Below, one piece after another: positions 25,230 to 36,919 of a stretch of DNA of 64,000 nucleotides; positions within the stretch are counted from its first letter, which is position 1, and the number at the start of each line of letters is the position of its first letter. The notes beneath the pieces are model-generated. The model saw only the letters and a program-made list of their open reading frames with translations. It was not told the origin of the DNA and searched no databases. The stretch is from Bog-532 sp963830385 (GTDB lineage Bacteria; Actinomycetota; Actinomycetes; Streptosporangiales; Streptosporangiaceae), in NCBI GenBank assembly GCA_963830385.1, contig CAWHMD010000010.1, positions 124,001 through 188,000 on the forward strand, given 5' to 3'. The position numbers and the translations under genes were made by a program.

Positions 25230-25629
25230 ATGACCGGGGGACGTCCTCGCCAGCCGAACAACCCGAGCGTGCTGTCCAGCCTGGAGATCGCGCTGCACAC
25301 GGTGTCCCGGCCCAATCCGATCGTCTTGGCCTGGCGCTGGCGGTACGAGTTCGGGCTCTTGACCGGGCTGGGGTTCGGCTCGTTCGCGATCATCCAGGCG
25401 CTGGGGCCCGCGTGGCTCATCGCGACCTGGCTGGTACTGATCGCACTGTTCGGGGTGTGGCCACACGGACGGCGGCTGCTGATCAAGCGGGTCTGGTGCG
25501 TGCTGGGCGGCCGATATCCGCATCGTCCGCAGCGTCAGGCACGCCCACGTGGTCATCGTGGACGTCATCCGGCGTCCGCCTGACCGGCCACCCGATCCGG
25601 AGGCGGAACGCATGACCTGGCCGGTCTGA
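25230..25629 (+). pseudogene. Internally deleted remnant of an AICE-type transfer/SpoIIIE N-terminal gene
   Basis: Starts MTGGRPRQPNNPSVLSSLEI and has two TM helices (FGLLTGLGFGSFAIIQAL, LIATWLVLIALFGVW) leading to RRLLIKRVWC, as in the N-terminal part of TraSA-like proteins. At about 25500 the sequence jumps to another frame reading ACWAADIRIVRSVRHAHVVI and DVIRRPPDRPPDP, ending at 25629, which in intact family members lies well over 50 residues downstream of RVWC. The frame as written instead stops at 25583 after an Arg/Pro/His-rich tail. Simplest reading: a deletion removed the middle and broke the frame. Confidence 0.6.
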
Positions 25630-25643
25630 CGGTCAAGGGGTCG

Positions 25644-25672
25644 GGGCCGGGTGCGCAGGGGCCACCCGGCCC
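25644..25672. terminator. Bidirectional hairpin terminator
   Basis: A perfect 10-bp stem, GGGCCGGGTG with CACCCGGCCC, around a 9-base loop, between the convergent transfer relic and the iron-sulphur reductase gene. No T-tract, as is common in high-GC actinomycetes. Confidence 0.6.
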
Positions 25673-25693
25673 GATCCTCCGGATCAGGGCGAA

Positions 25694-27955
25694 CTATTCG
25701 CTGTCGGAGCCGCTGGTGGTGGGGTTGCCTTCGGCGGCGGAGGTCACGTCGCCGGGTGGGGCGGCGTCCACGCCGGTTTCGGCGTCGGCGGTGATCGCGT
25801 CGGCGGAGCCGTTGCCGCTGGCTGGGGGGCGCTGGAGAGCCACCGAGCGCGCGAGGAGCTGGGCGACGTCGATGACTTCCAGGGATTCCTTGGCTTCCCC
25901 GCTGCTCTTCTTTGCGGCGACGGCGTCACCGAGCATGACCAGGCAGTACGGACACGCCGTGGAAATGCTGTCCGGGTTGAGCTCGAGGGCTTCGTCGATG
26001 CGTTCGGTGTTGATGCGCTTGCCGATGCGTTCTTCCATCCACATCCGGGCCCCGCCGGCGCCGCAGCAGAAGCCGCGGTTCTTGCACCGGTGCATCTCCT
26101 CGGCCTGGGTGCCGGGGACGGCTTCGATGATGTCCCGCGGCGGGGTGAAGACCTTGTTGTGACGGCCCAGGAAGCACGGGTCGTGGTAGGTGATCTTCTC
26201 CTTCACTTCCCCGGCAGGGGTGAGCTTGCCCTGCTCAACCAGCCGCGCCAGCAGCTGGGTGTGGTGAATCACCTCGTAGTTCCCGCCGAGCTGCGGGTAC
26301 TCGTTCGCGATCGTGTTGAAGCAGTGCGGGCAGGAGGCCACGATCGTCTTGCCGGAGCCCTTGGCCACACCAGCCTCGTTCAGGGTTTCCACGTTCTGCT
26401 GGGCCAGCATCGAGTACACGAACTCGTTGCCCATCCGCCGGGCGGGGTCACCGGTGCAGGTCTCGGCCGGCCCGAGGACTGCGAAGTTCACCCCCGCGGT
26501 GTGCAGCAGCTCGGCGATGGCCTTGGTGGTCTTCTTGGCCCGGTCCTCCAGCGCCCCGGCGCAGCCGACCCAGAACAGATACTCGATGTCCTCGCCGATG
26601 TGGCCGTCGATGACCGGGACCTCAAAATCGAGCTCGGTGATCCACTCGGTCCGCTTGTTGTCCCCCATCCCCCATGGGTTGCCCTTGTTTTCCAGGTTCT
26701 TCAGCAGCGTGCTGGCTTCGGCGGGGAACGCGGATTCGATGAGGACCTGGTGGCGGCGCATGCCGTCGATGTGGTCGATGTGCTCGATGTCGACCGGGCA
26801 CTCCTCCACGCAGGCGCCGCAGTTCGTGCACGACCACAGCACGTCGGGGTCGATCACCCCGTTCACGTCAGCGCCGCCCACGAGCGGCCGGTCGGCCTCG
26901 GCGAGGACGTCGGCGGGGAGCTTGGCTCGCGCGTCGTCCGAATCAGCCAGGATAAAAGGTGCCTTGGCGAAGGCGTGATCGCGCAGATCGAGGATGACCT
27001 GCTTGGGCGACAACGGCTTCCCGGTCGCCCAGGCCGGGCATTGGGACTGGCAGCGCCCGCACTCGGTGCAGGTCGCCATGTCCAGCAGGCCTTTCCAGGT
27101 GAAATCCTCGATCTTCCCCAGCCCGAACACGTCCACATCCGGGTCGGCCTCCTCGAAGTCGAGGACCTTCCCGTTGGACCGCATCGGTTCCAGCGCCCCG
27201 AGCGCGTTCGGCCGCCGGGAGAACAGCACATTCAGCGGCGCGATGCCGATGTGCAGGTGCTTGGAGTAGGTGACGAAGACCCCGAACCCGAGGATGACGC
27301 CGAGCTGGGCGAGTATGAAGACCGCTTCGAGCACGGTGTTGACCCCGGACCCGAGCGGGTGCAGCCAGTGGCCGACGATCTGCGACGCGAACGCGCCGTG
27401 CGGGTAGGGGAAGACGCCACTGTTGATCTGGGCGCCCCGGTAGAGCAGGAGGGTGGCCACGACCAGGAAGATCAAGCCCAGGACGAGCCAGGCGGCACCG
27501 GTGTGGGAGCCGTAGAAGCGGGACTCGCGGCCTTCTTTTTCCGGCTGGTTGCGGAGGCGGATGATCGCGAAGGTGATGATGCCGGCCAGGACCAGGACGG
27601 CGAACAGGTCTTCCAGGAATCCCAGCGCGAAGCTGTGGCCGATGCCGGGGATCGCGAACGTGCGGGAGAACAGATCCCCGTAGGCCTCGATGATCGTGAA
27701 GATCAAGATGATGAAACCCCAGAACGTGACGAAGTGCGCCACCCCCGGGATCGTCCACTTCAACAGCTTCCGCTGCCCGAACACCTCAGTGGCCTGCACC
27801 TCAGCGTCCCGCTCCGGATGCGACCGCACCGCGGCGATCCGTTCTGGGGCCGGTTGCCCCGACAAGCCCAAACGCCCCAGCCACCACAACCGGCGGCCCG
27901 CCAGCCCGGCCGCCGTCACGGTCATGACCAGGCCAAGGACGATTCTCAGGACCAC
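25694..27955 (-). CDS. Membrane iron-sulphur reductase (heterodisulphide-reductase/GlpC-like)
   Basis: 753 residues from GTG 27955. N-terminal NarI-like membrane part with about five TM helices (about 65-250), a linker, two 4Fe-4S ferredoxin clusters (CTECGRCQSQCP near 292, CTNCGACVEECP near 373), then two CCG-type domains (FWVGCAGALEDRA..CPHCFNTIANEYP; YHDPCFLGRHN..GFCCGAGGARMW..CPYC) and an acidic disordered tail. The layout matches the conserved actinobacterial Fe-S reductase related to mycobacterial Rv0338c. Likely passes electrons between membrane quinone and a cytoplasmic partner; substrate not known. Monocistronic between two non-coding regions. Confidence 0.9.
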   Translation of the reverse strand: MVLRIVLGLVMTVTAAGLAGRRLWWLGRLGLSGQPAPERIAAVRSHPERDAEVQATEVFGQRKLLKWTIPGVAHFVTFWGFIILIFTIIEAYGDLFSRTFAIPGIGHSFALGFLEDLFAVLVLAGIITFAIIRLRNQPEKEGRESRFYGSHTGAAWLVLGLIFLVVATLLLYRGAQINSGVFPYPHGAFASQIVGHWLHPLGSGVNTVLEAVFILAQLGVILGFGVFVTYSKHLHIGIAPLNVLFSRRPNALGALEPMRSNGKVLDFEEADPDVDVFGLGKIEDFTWKGLLDMATCTECGRCQSQCPAWATGKPLSPKQVILDLRDHAFAKAPFILADSDDARAKLPADVLAEADRPLVGGADVNGVIDPDVLWSCTNCGACVEECPVDIEHIDHIDGMRRHQVLIESAFPAEASTLLKNLENKGNPWGMGDNKRTEWITELDFEVPVIDGHIGEDIEYLFWVGCAGALEDRAKKTTKAIAELLHTAGVNFAVLGPAETCTGDPARRMGNEFVYSMLAQQNVETLNEAGVAKGSGKTIVASCPHCFNTIANEYPQLGGNYEVIHHTQLLARLVEQGKLTPAGEVKEKITYHDPCFLGRHNKVFTPPRDIIEAVPGTQAEEMHRCKNRGFCCGAGGARMWMEERIGKRINTERIDEALELNPDSISTACPYCLVMLGDAVAAKKSSGEAKESLEVIDVAQLLARSVALQRPPASGNGSADAITADAETGVDAAPPGDVTSAAEGNPTTSGSDSE

Positions 27956-28294
27956 CGGGGACCTCCTCCTGCTGCGTTGGCTGACAGCGTACGCCGCCCG
28001 CCTTCGCCCGCTCGGGCAGGCGACCTGACGCGATGCCCAGCATCCTACTAATTAGTAACTTTCGGGCCCGGCACTCTACCGGATGCATCCGTTGGGCGGT
28101 CGGGGTCAAAGATAAAATATCTCAGATGGGGATTCTGGCACATCGCTGAGGCGCTGTGACCAGTGTGATCTGCCGGCCGCTGGCGGTGGATGGCCAGCTG
28201 GGCTCACGGGCGACGGTTCGGGCGTCGGGGCCACTGCGACGCCTGGGCCCGGGAACCGCGGCGCACGGCAGGAAATGACGGCTGAGTACCCACC

Positions 28295-28340
28295 CGTTGG
28301 CGCCTTTGGTGCTGCTACAGCGCGCCCAATGGCGCCAACG
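28295..28340. repeat. Long hairpin made from two GTTGGCGCC repeats
   Basis: CGTTGGCGCC (28295-28304) is facing its complement GGCGCCAACG (28331-28340), with further pairing TGG/CCA and GCTG/CAGC inside. Part of the 1-kb gene-free region before dnaK. The GTTGGCGCC word recurs at 28550, 28582, 62980 and 63012, always outside genes. Confidence 0.6.
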
Positions 28341-28412
28341 AGTGTGCGACGAGCTGGGGCGCGGGGGCGCAGTGAGCCCAGTGGAACGGCTGGTGCTGGG
28401 ATGACGGCCGGG

Positions 28413-28520
28413 CTGGTGGCGCCGTCGTGCCGGCGGGCAGCCGGGCGGTGCTGGGTGTCGGCCGGACTGATGGCGCCGTCGTGCCGGCGGGCAGCCCGGC
28501 GGTGCGGGGTGTCGATTTGA
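28413..28520 (+). repeat. Two-copy 54-bp tandem repeat
   Basis: Copies 28413-28466 and 28467-28520 match closely over the first 48 bases (about three mismatches), each beginning CTGGTGGCGCCG or CTGATGGCGCCG. Non-coding: open frames across it are Arg/Pro/His-rich on both strands. Confidence 0.65.
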
Positions 28521-28546
28521 GGGCGGGCCGGGCCGGATGACTGGGT

Positions 28547-28601
28547 CATCGTTGGCGCCTTCGATGCTGGTATGGCGACATCGTTGGCGCCTTCGATGCT
28601 G
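28547..28601 (+). repeat. 32-bp-period direct repeat of GTTGGCGCC type
   Basis: A perfect 23-bp unit occurs at 28547-28569 and 28579-28601, 32 bp apart. The core GTTGGCGCCTT and the same 32-bp period recur at 62975-63027. It lies in the spacer upstream of dnaK. Confidence 0.65.
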
Positions 28602-28851
28602 TTGGCAGACCCTCGCGTGCGGGGCCCCGGCGCTGCCGAGACTCCCAGAGTGGGACAGGCGGGAGAGCTGTGACGAATGGCGGCCGAGGCACGCGGCGGG
28701 GTCACGCGCCGCTCTGCCGCCGGGATTTATCGGGGCCGTCCATGGGTTGAACATGATGGGCTGAAGCGCCCCATTGACCTGCGGATTCGCCCGAAACGGC
28801 CGCCCTGCGAAAATTCTTCACGCGCTCGGGAACAACACCCGGCCCAGCAAA

Positions 28852-28925
28852 GTTGAGCCTAAGTGACTCAAGTCATTTGCCAGCGGTTGAGTGCCGTGGC
28901 TAACCTTGAGCCCGGAAGACTCAAC
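28852..28925 (+). promoter_or_regulatory. dnaK promoter with two HAIR (HspR) operators
   Basis: HAIR consensus is CTTGAGT-N7-ACTCAAG. Site 1, 28852-28872, is GTTGAGC-N7-ACTCAAG; site 2, 28905-28925, is CTTGAGC-N7-ACTCAAC. A plausible -35 TTGCCA (28877) and -10 TAACCT (28901) lie between and under site 2, so HspR bound at both would block transcription until heat shock titrates it with DnaK. Confidence 0.85.
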
Positions 28926-28956
28926 CACACAGACTTATCAACCATAGGGATTGCTC

Positions 28957-30834
28957 ATGGCACGTGCGGTAGGGATTGACCTTGGGACGACCAACTCTGT
29001 GGTCGCCGTCCTCGAAGGCGGAGAGCCCACCGTCATCGCTAACGCGGAGGGGTCGCGGACCACGCCGTCCGTGGTCGCCTTCGCCAAGAACTCCGAAGTC
29101 CTCGTCGGTGAGGTGGCCAAGCGCCAGGCCGTGACGAACGTCGACCGGACGATCCGGTCCGTCAAGCGGCAGATGGGGACCGACTGGTCCGTCACCATCG
29201 ACGGCAAGAAGTTCAACGCCCAGCAGATCAGCGCGTTCATTCTGCAGAAGCTCAAGCGGGACGCCGAGGCCTACCTGGGCGAGACGATCACCGACGCGGT
29301 GATCACCGTCCCCGCGTACTTCAGCGACGCGCAGCGGCAGGCCACCAAGGAGGCCGGCCAGATCGCGGGCCTGAACGTGCTCCGGATCATCAACGAGCCC
29401 ACTTCTGCGGCCCTCGCGTACCACCTGGAGAAGGACAACGAGGCGACCATCCTGGTCTTCGACCTGGGTGGTGGCACCTTCGACGTCTCTCTGCTCGAGG
29501 TCGGCGACGGCGTGGTCGAGGTGAAGGCCACCAGCGGCGACAACCACCTCGGTGGCGACGACTGGGACCAGCGCATCGTGGACTGGCTGGTGCAGGACTT
29601 CAAGAACAACTACGGCATCGACCTGGCCAAGGACAAGATGGCGCTGCAGCGGCTGCGTGAGGCGGCCGAGCGCGCCAAGATCGAGCTGTCCAGCGGGTCC
29701 GAGGCCCAGATCAACCTGCCTTACATCTCGCACTCCGACCAGGGCCCGCTGCACCTGGACACGCGCCTGTCGCGGTCCGAGTTCCAGCGGATGACCTCCG
29801 ACCTCCTGGACCGCTGCAAGGGCCCCTTCCAGCAGGTCATCAAGGACGCCGGGATCAGCACCAGCGAAATCGGCAACGTCGTGCTCGTCGGTGGTTCCAC
29901 CCGGATGCCCGCCGTGGTCGACCTCGTCAAGGACCTGACCGGCGGCAAGGAGCCGAACAAGGGCGTCAACCCGGACGAGGTTGTCGCGGTCGGCGCCAGC
30001 CTGCAGGCCGGTGTGCTCAAGGGTGAGGTCAAGGACGTCCTCCTGCTCGACGTGACCCCGCTGTCGCTGGGCATCGAGACCAAGGGCGGCATTTTCACCA
30101 AGCTGATCGAGCGCAACACCACGATCCCGACCAAGCGGTCGGAGATCTTCACCACCGCGGACGACAACCAGCCCTCGGTGCAGATCCAGGTGTTCCAGGG
30201 TGAGCGCGAGATCGCCGCGTACAACAAGAAGCTCGGCATGTTCGAGCTGTCCGGCATCGCTCCCGCTCCCCGCGGGGTGCCGCAGGTCGAGGTCGCGTTC
30301 GACATCGACGCCAACGGCATCGTGAACGTGTCCGCCAAGGACCTGGGCACGGGCAAGCAGCAGTCGGTGACCATCTCCGGCGGTTCGGCGCTGAACAAGG
30401 ACGACATCGACAAGATGGTCCGCGACGCCGAGCAGTACGCCGAGGAGGACCGGCAGCGGCGCGAGGAGGCGGAGGTCCGCAACCGGGCCGACACCCTCGT
30501 GTACACCACCGAGAAGTTCCTCGCCGAGAACGCCGAAAAGGTCCCGGACGACGTGAAGTCCGAGGTGGAGTCCGCCATCGCCGACGTCAAGAAGGCGCTC
30601 GAGGGCAACGACACCGAGACCATCCGTGAGGCCACCGAGAAGGCGGCCACCGCCAGCCAGAAGATGGGCAGCGCGATCTACGCCCAGGCGCAGGCTGAGC
30701 AGCAGGCGGCCGGCGGCGAAGGCGCAGCGACTGGCGACGCCAGCGCGGCGCAGGACAGCGACAACGACGTGGTGGACGCGGAGATCGTCGACGACGAGGG
30801 TTCCTCGGACACCCGCGAAGGCGGCGCTGCTTGA
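28957..30834 (+). CDS. dnaK: Chaperone DnaK (Hsp70)
   Basis: 625 residues. ATP-driven chaperone of the cytoplasm, also co-repressor with HspR in actinomycetes. Seen: phosphate-1 motif GIDLGTTNSVVAVLEGG, phosphate-2 VFDLGGGTFDVSLLE, adenosine motif VLVGGSTRMPAV, substrate domain with LLLDVTPLSLGIET, and an acidic C-terminal tail. ATG 28957 has TAGGGA upstream. First gene of dnaK-grpE-dnaJ-hspR-clpB; its TGA shares one base with the grpE ATG (TGATG). Confidence 0.98.
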   Translation: MARAVGIDLGTTNSVVAVLEGGEPTVIANAEGSRTTPSVVAFAKNSEVLVGEVAKRQAVTNVDRTIRSVKRQMGTDWSVTIDGKKFNAQQISAFILQKLKRDAEAYLGETITDAVITVPAYFSDAQRQATKEAGQIAGLNVLRIINEPTSAALAYHLEKDNEATILVFDLGGGTFDVSLLEVGDGVVEVKATSGDNHLGGDDWDQRIVDWLVQDFKNNYGIDLAKDKMALQRLREAAERAKIELSSGSEAQINLPYISHSDQGPLHLDTRLSRSEFQRMTSDLLDRCKGPFQQVIKDAGISTSEIGNVVLVGGSTRMPAVVDLVKDLTGGKEPNKGVNPDEVVAVGASLQAGVLKGEVKDVLLLDVTPLSLGIETKGGIFTKLIERNTTIPTKRSEIFTTADDNQPSVQIQVFQGEREIAAYNKKLGMFELSGIAPAPRGVPQVEVAFDIDANGIVNVSAKDLGTGKQQSVTISGGSALNKDDIDKMVRDAEQYAEEDRQRREEAEVRNRADTLVYTTEKFLAENAEKVPDDVKSEVESAIADVKKALEGNDTETIREATEKAATASQKMGSAIYAQAQAEQQAAGGEGAATGDASAAQDSDNDVVDAEIVDDEGSSDTREGGAA

Positions 30835-31616
30835 TGAACTCACCTGAGGAACACGGCAACGGGCCGGTGATCAACGATCGCCGGCGAATCGACCCCGTGA
30901 CCGGTCAGGTGAGAGAGCCGGACAGGCCCCGGGGCAAGCACGCGGCCTCCGAGCCGGGCGGTTTCGCCCGGCCGGACGCCGCCGGCTCCCAGGGTGGCGC
31001 ACAGCCAGGAACGGGTGCGGAGCCGGAAGGCTCCGCACCCAGCCCGGGCCCGGACGCCACCCGCTCCGGGGACGGAAACGGCCAGGCCGCTGAGGCGGGC
31101 CGGTCCGGTGCGACGGGTGAAGGCAAGGAGATGGCAACACTGAAGGAGCAGCTCGCCGAGCGCACGGCTGACCTGCAGCGGCTCCAGGCGGAGTACGCGA
31201 ACTACCGGAAGCGGGTCGACCGTGACCGGAGCGCCATGCGTGAACTGGCGCTGGCCAACGTGCTGACCGAGTTGCTGCCGGCGCTGGATGCCATCGGTCA
31301 GGCTCGCCAGCACGACGAGCTGTCCGGCGGCTTCAAGTCAGTCGCCGAGACCATCGAGTCGGCGGTGTCCAAGCTGGGCCTGGTGACCTACGGGGAGATC
31401 GGTGAGCCGTTCGACCCGAAGGTGCACGAGGCGGTGGCCACCTCCTATTCACCCGACGTCACGGACGTCACCTGCACGGAGATTTTCCAGCCGGGTTACA
31501 AGGTCGGTGACCGGATCCTGCGTCCGGCCCGGGTCGTGGTGGCTGAGCCCGCCACCGGCCCGGACGGTTCGGCTGAGCCGGGCGCGCAAGCGCAGCAGGA
31601 CCAGGACAGTAAGTGA
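30834..31616 (+). CDS. grpE: Nucleotide exchange factor GrpE
   Basis: 260 residues; longer than E. coli GrpE because of a ~100-residue disordered, Pro/Gly-rich N-terminus, usual in actinomycetes. Then coiled coil (ATLKEQLAERTADLQRLQAEYANYRKR) and the beta-wing (YGEIGEPFDPKVHEAV, GYKVGDRILRPARVVVA). Speeds ADP release from DnaK. Coupled to dnaK by TGATG. Confidence 0.96.
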   Translation: MNSPEEHGNGPVINDRRRIDPVTGQVREPDRPRGKHAASEPGGFARPDAAGSQGGAQPGTGAEPEGSAPSPGPDATRSGDGNGQAAEAGRSGATGEGKEMATLKEQLAERTADLQRLQAEYANYRKRVDRDRSAMRELALANVLTELLPALDAIGQARQHDELSGGFKSVAETIESAVSKLGLVTYGEIGEPFDPKVHEAVATSYSPDVTDVTCTEIFQPGYKVGDRILRPARVVVAEPATGPDGSAEPGAQAQQDQDSK

Positions 31617-31650
31617 AATTGAGCGGCGAGGGGAGCGATGAGCACACCAG

Positions 31651-32844
31651 ATGAGCACCAAGGATTATCTGGAGAAGGACTATTACAAGGTCCTGGGCGT
31701 CCCTAAGACCGCGAAGGCTGACGAGATCAAGTCGTCGTACCGCAAGCTCGCCCGCAAGTACCACCCGGACGCCAACAAGGGTGACCGTGACGCCGAGGAA
31801 CGCTTCAAGGAGATTTCCGAGGCCTACAACACCCTGTCCGACGAGAAGAAGCGCAAAGAGTACGACGAGGCACGGTCGATGTTCGGCGGCGGGTTCCGGG
31901 TTCCCGGAGCCGGCGGCCGGGCACCCGGCCAGGCCGGCGGCGGCTTCGGCTTCGACCTCGGCGACCTGTTTGGCGGCGGTGGCGGGGGCGGGGGAACAGC
32001 GGGCAGCGGCGGCCTCGGCGACATCCTCGGCGGAGTGTTCGGCGGCGGTGGCGGCGGCCGGGCTGGGTCCCAGACCCGGCCCCGCCGCGGCGCCGACGTG
32101 GAGACCGAGGCCACCTTGTCGTTCAGTGAGGCGGTCGACGGCACCACCGTCCCGCTCAAGCTGACCGGCGAGGGGCCCTGCCCGGTCTGCCACGGCACCG
32201 GGGCCAAGGCCGGCACCGTGCCCAAGGTCTGCCCGACCTGCGAAGGCACCGGGCAGCAGAGCCGCAATCTGGGCAGCTTCGCCTTCCAGGAGCCGTGCAA
32301 GACCTGCCGCGGCCGGGGGATGGTGGTCGACGACCCCTGCACCTCGTGCAACGGCAGCGGCCACGCGACCAGCACGCGGACGATTCAGGCACGGATCCCG
32401 GCCGGGGTGGCCGACGGGCAGCGGATCAAGCTGCGCGGCAAGGGCGCCCCGGGCGAGCGCGGCGGTCCCGCCGGGGACCTGTACGTGCGGATCCACGTCA
32501 CGCCGCACCCGGTGTTCGGGCGGTCGGGCGGCAACCTGACCGTGTCCGTGCCGGTGACCGTGCCCGAGGCGGCGCTGGGCGCCGACATCAAGGTGCCCTC
32601 GCACAAGGGTGCCCCGGTCACGGTCAAGATCCCGGCGGGCACGCCCAACGGCCGCACCTTCCGGGTGCGGGGCAAGGGTGTCCGGCGGTCCGACGGGACC
32701 TACGGTGACCTGCTGGTCACGGTCGAGGTGATCGTGCCCAAGAACGTCAGCAACAAGGGCCGCCAGGCGCTGGAAGACCTGCGCGAGGCCACCGCGGGAG
32801 AGGACCCCAGGGAAGCTCTCCTGCAGCGCGCCAAGAGCGCGTAA
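31651..32844 (+). CDS. dnaJ: Co-chaperone DnaJ
   Basis: 397 residues with all parts of type I DnaJ: J-domain with KYHPDAN, a long Gly/Phe-rich stretch (about 72-135), four CxxCxGxG zinc motifs (CPVCHGTG, CPTCEGTG, CKTCRGRG, CTSCNGSG) and the C-terminal beta-barrels (GDLYVRIHVTPHPVFGR). Stimulates DnaK ATPase and delivers clients. Begins MSTKDYLEKDYYKVLGV, 34 bp after grpE. Confidence 0.97.
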   Translation: MSTKDYLEKDYYKVLGVPKTAKADEIKSSYRKLARKYHPDANKGDRDAEERFKEISEAYNTLSDEKKRKEYDEARSMFGGGFRVPGAGGRAPGQAGGGFGFDLGDLFGGGGGGGGTAGSGGLGDILGGVFGGGGGGRAGSQTRPRRGADVETEATLSFSEAVDGTTVPLKLTGEGPCPVCHGTGAKAGTVPKVCPTCEGTGQQSRNLGSFAFQEPCKTCRGRGMVVDDPCTSCNGSGHATSTRTIQARIPAGVADGQRIKLRGKGAPGERGGPAGDLYVRIHVTPHPVFGRSGGNLTVSVPVTVPEAALGADIKVPSHKGAPVTVKIPAGTPNGRTFRVRGKGVRRSDGTYGDLLVTVEVIVPKNVSNKGRQALEDLREATAGEDPREALLQRAKSA

Positions 32845-32961
32845 GGCCAGCAGGCAGGCCAGGCGCCGAGCCACGCGGTAGAGGGAACGAACGGCCGCCG
32901 CCCGCGAGGGCGGCGGCCGGTACGAAGGAGACACGATGATGAGCGCGAAAGGGGGATGGCA

Positions 32962-33489
32962 ATGACAACTCCGTATGACATGTCCGACGACACGCCGGTC
33001 TACGTCATCTCCGTCGCCGCTCAGCTGTCCGGGCTGCATCCGCAGACGCTGCGGACCTACGACCGGATGGGGCTGGTGTCACCCGGGCGGAGCACTGGCC
33101 GGGGCCGCCGTTACTCCATGCGGGACGTACTGGCGCTGCGTGAAGTACAGCGCCTCTCGCAGGACGAAGGTGTCAACCTTTCCGGGATCAAGCAGATCCT
33201 GGAACTGACTGACGAGCTGGACCGCTCGCGGCGGATCATCGCCGAACTCAAAAGCGAAATGACGCAGCTGCGGATCGAGCTGGAATCCACCCGCTCCGTG
33301 GCCGCGCGGCTCGCGGACCTGCTCCGGCGGGGGCGCGGCGGCGCCGGGATCGTACCGGCCCGCAGCACCGCCCGGGTGGCGGTCTGGGAGCCGGTGAGCG
33401 ACGCCGATCCGGCCACCGGCAGCCCCTCGGAGGGCACGGCTCAGCCGCGCGCCGCGGACCGGTACACAATCGAAGAGAACGAGAGCTAA
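32962..33489 (+). CDS. hspR: Heat-shock repressor HspR (MerR family)
   Basis: 175 residues. MerR-type winged helix: YVISVAAQLSGLHPQTLRTYDRMGLVSPGRSTGRGRRYS, then coiled coil (LDRSRRIIAELKSEMTQLRIELES). Represses the dnaK operon at HAIR sites with DnaK as sensor. ATG 32962 was chosen because AAAGGGGG lies 6 bp upstream; ATG 32956 abuts the RBS. The C-terminal 50 residues are variable and likely disordered. Confidence 0.95.
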   Translation: MTTPYDMSDDTPVYVISVAAQLSGLHPQTLRTYDRMGLVSPGRSTGRGRRYSMRDVLALREVQRLSQDEGVNLSGIKQILELTDELDRSRRIIAELKSEMTQLRIELESTRSVAARLADLLRRGRGGAGIVPARSTARVAVWEPVSDADPATGSPSEGTAQPRAADRYTIEENES

Positions 33490-33498
33490 GAGCCTCAC

Positions 33499-36129
<2,631 letters not shown>

Positions 36130-36142
36130 GCCTGCCAGCTGG

Positions 36143-36865
36143 TTAGTTATCCCCGGTACCTCCGGCCGGCTTTGCCGGCCGGAGGTGCTGGCCTTTCCGG
36201 GTGTCGGCGGTCAGCTCGTCGAGCAGCTGGTCGTACTCGTCCTCCGGCATCCCCAGGTCGTGGCGGATCCGGTAGCGCAAGCTCAGCAGCAACCGAAGCT
36301 CGGCGGTATCGCCTCGCCGTTTGCACTCGTCGGCACCCGCCGTCGCCCAGTGCAGTGCACCATCCATGTCACCCTGTTCGGCGAGCAACTCGGCCACCAG
36401 ATCGCAGGTCCGCGGGTCACGGGTACCCCCGTCGCCCTCCCGGTCGAGCTGGCTGATCAGCGCCTGCGCCTCGTCCGGCCGCCCGAGCGCGAACAGGGCC
36501 CGGGCCAGCGGCGCCCGCGGGTCGGCGAACGTCTCTCCGCCGTCCGCCATCGCCTGCTGGAACCTGTCGGCGGCGACCTCGGGCTCGTCGGCCAGCAGCC
36601 ACTGCTCGCCCGCCCGCAGGTACGCCTCGGCCCGGGACATGCTTCCCGCCTGCTCGGCCGTTGCGGCGAGATGGTTCATCCGCAGCGCAGCACGCCGGTG
36701 GTCCCCGGTACGCGCGGCGTCGAATTCGATCTCGTCGAACAGGTCATCGGTCAAGACAACCACGTTCGTGGACGTACCCAGGTGCCCGGTATCCAACCCT
36801 TCGCCAGCAGCAGCACCCGGTGCGTCGCCTGCGGCCGAAACGGCCCCCCGGCCTGGATTGCTCAC
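36143..36865 (-). CDS. Tetratricopeptide-like repeat protein
   Basis: 240 residues from GTG 36865. A disordered N-terminus (about 1-35) then helical repeats of TPR type (HRRAALRMNHLAATAEQAGSMSRAEAYLRAGEQWL; APLARALFALGRPDEAQALI; LVAELLAEQGDMDGALHWA). Function unknown; conserved next to clpB in some actinomycetes (recollection). Convergent with clpB. Confidence 0.78.
   Translation of the reverse strand: MSNPGRGAVSAAGDAPGAAAGEGLDTGHLGTSTNVVVLTDDLFDEIEFDAARTGDHRRAALRMNHLAATAEQAGSMSRAEAYLRAGEQWLLADEPEVAADRFQQAMADGGETFADPRAPLARALFALGRPDEAQALISQLDREGDGGTRDPRTCDLVAELLAEQGDMDGALHWATAGADECKRRGDTAELRLLLSLRYRIRHDLGMPEDEYDQLLDELTADTRKGQHLRPAKPAGGTGDN
36158..36186. terminator. Bidirectional terminator after clpB
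   Basis: A perfect 13-bp stem with TTT loop: ACCTCCGGCCGGC / GCCGGCCGGAGGT. It lies 28 bp past the clpB stop and inside the 3' end of the convergent TPR gene, so one element can serve both. Confidence 0.75.
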
Positions 36866-36919
36866 AGTTGTCCCGTCCGTCGTTACCTACGTTCCGGTCA
36901 GCGATCCAACCCGCGACGA

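Noticed and set aside
26090..28051. 653-codon plus-strand frame across the iron-sulphur reductase gene
   Set aside because: Antisense shadow rich in Asp/Gly/Arg/His; the minus-strand gene has clear ferredoxin and CCG motifs.
28547..28601. CRISPR array from the regularly spaced repeats
   Set aside because: Only two copies per site, spacers of about 9-11 bp, and no cas genes.
28122..28754. Minus-strand frame with RRHQ/GRHPAPPG repeats upstream of dnaK
   Set aside because: Arises from the DNA tandem repeats; biased composition, no start context, no family.
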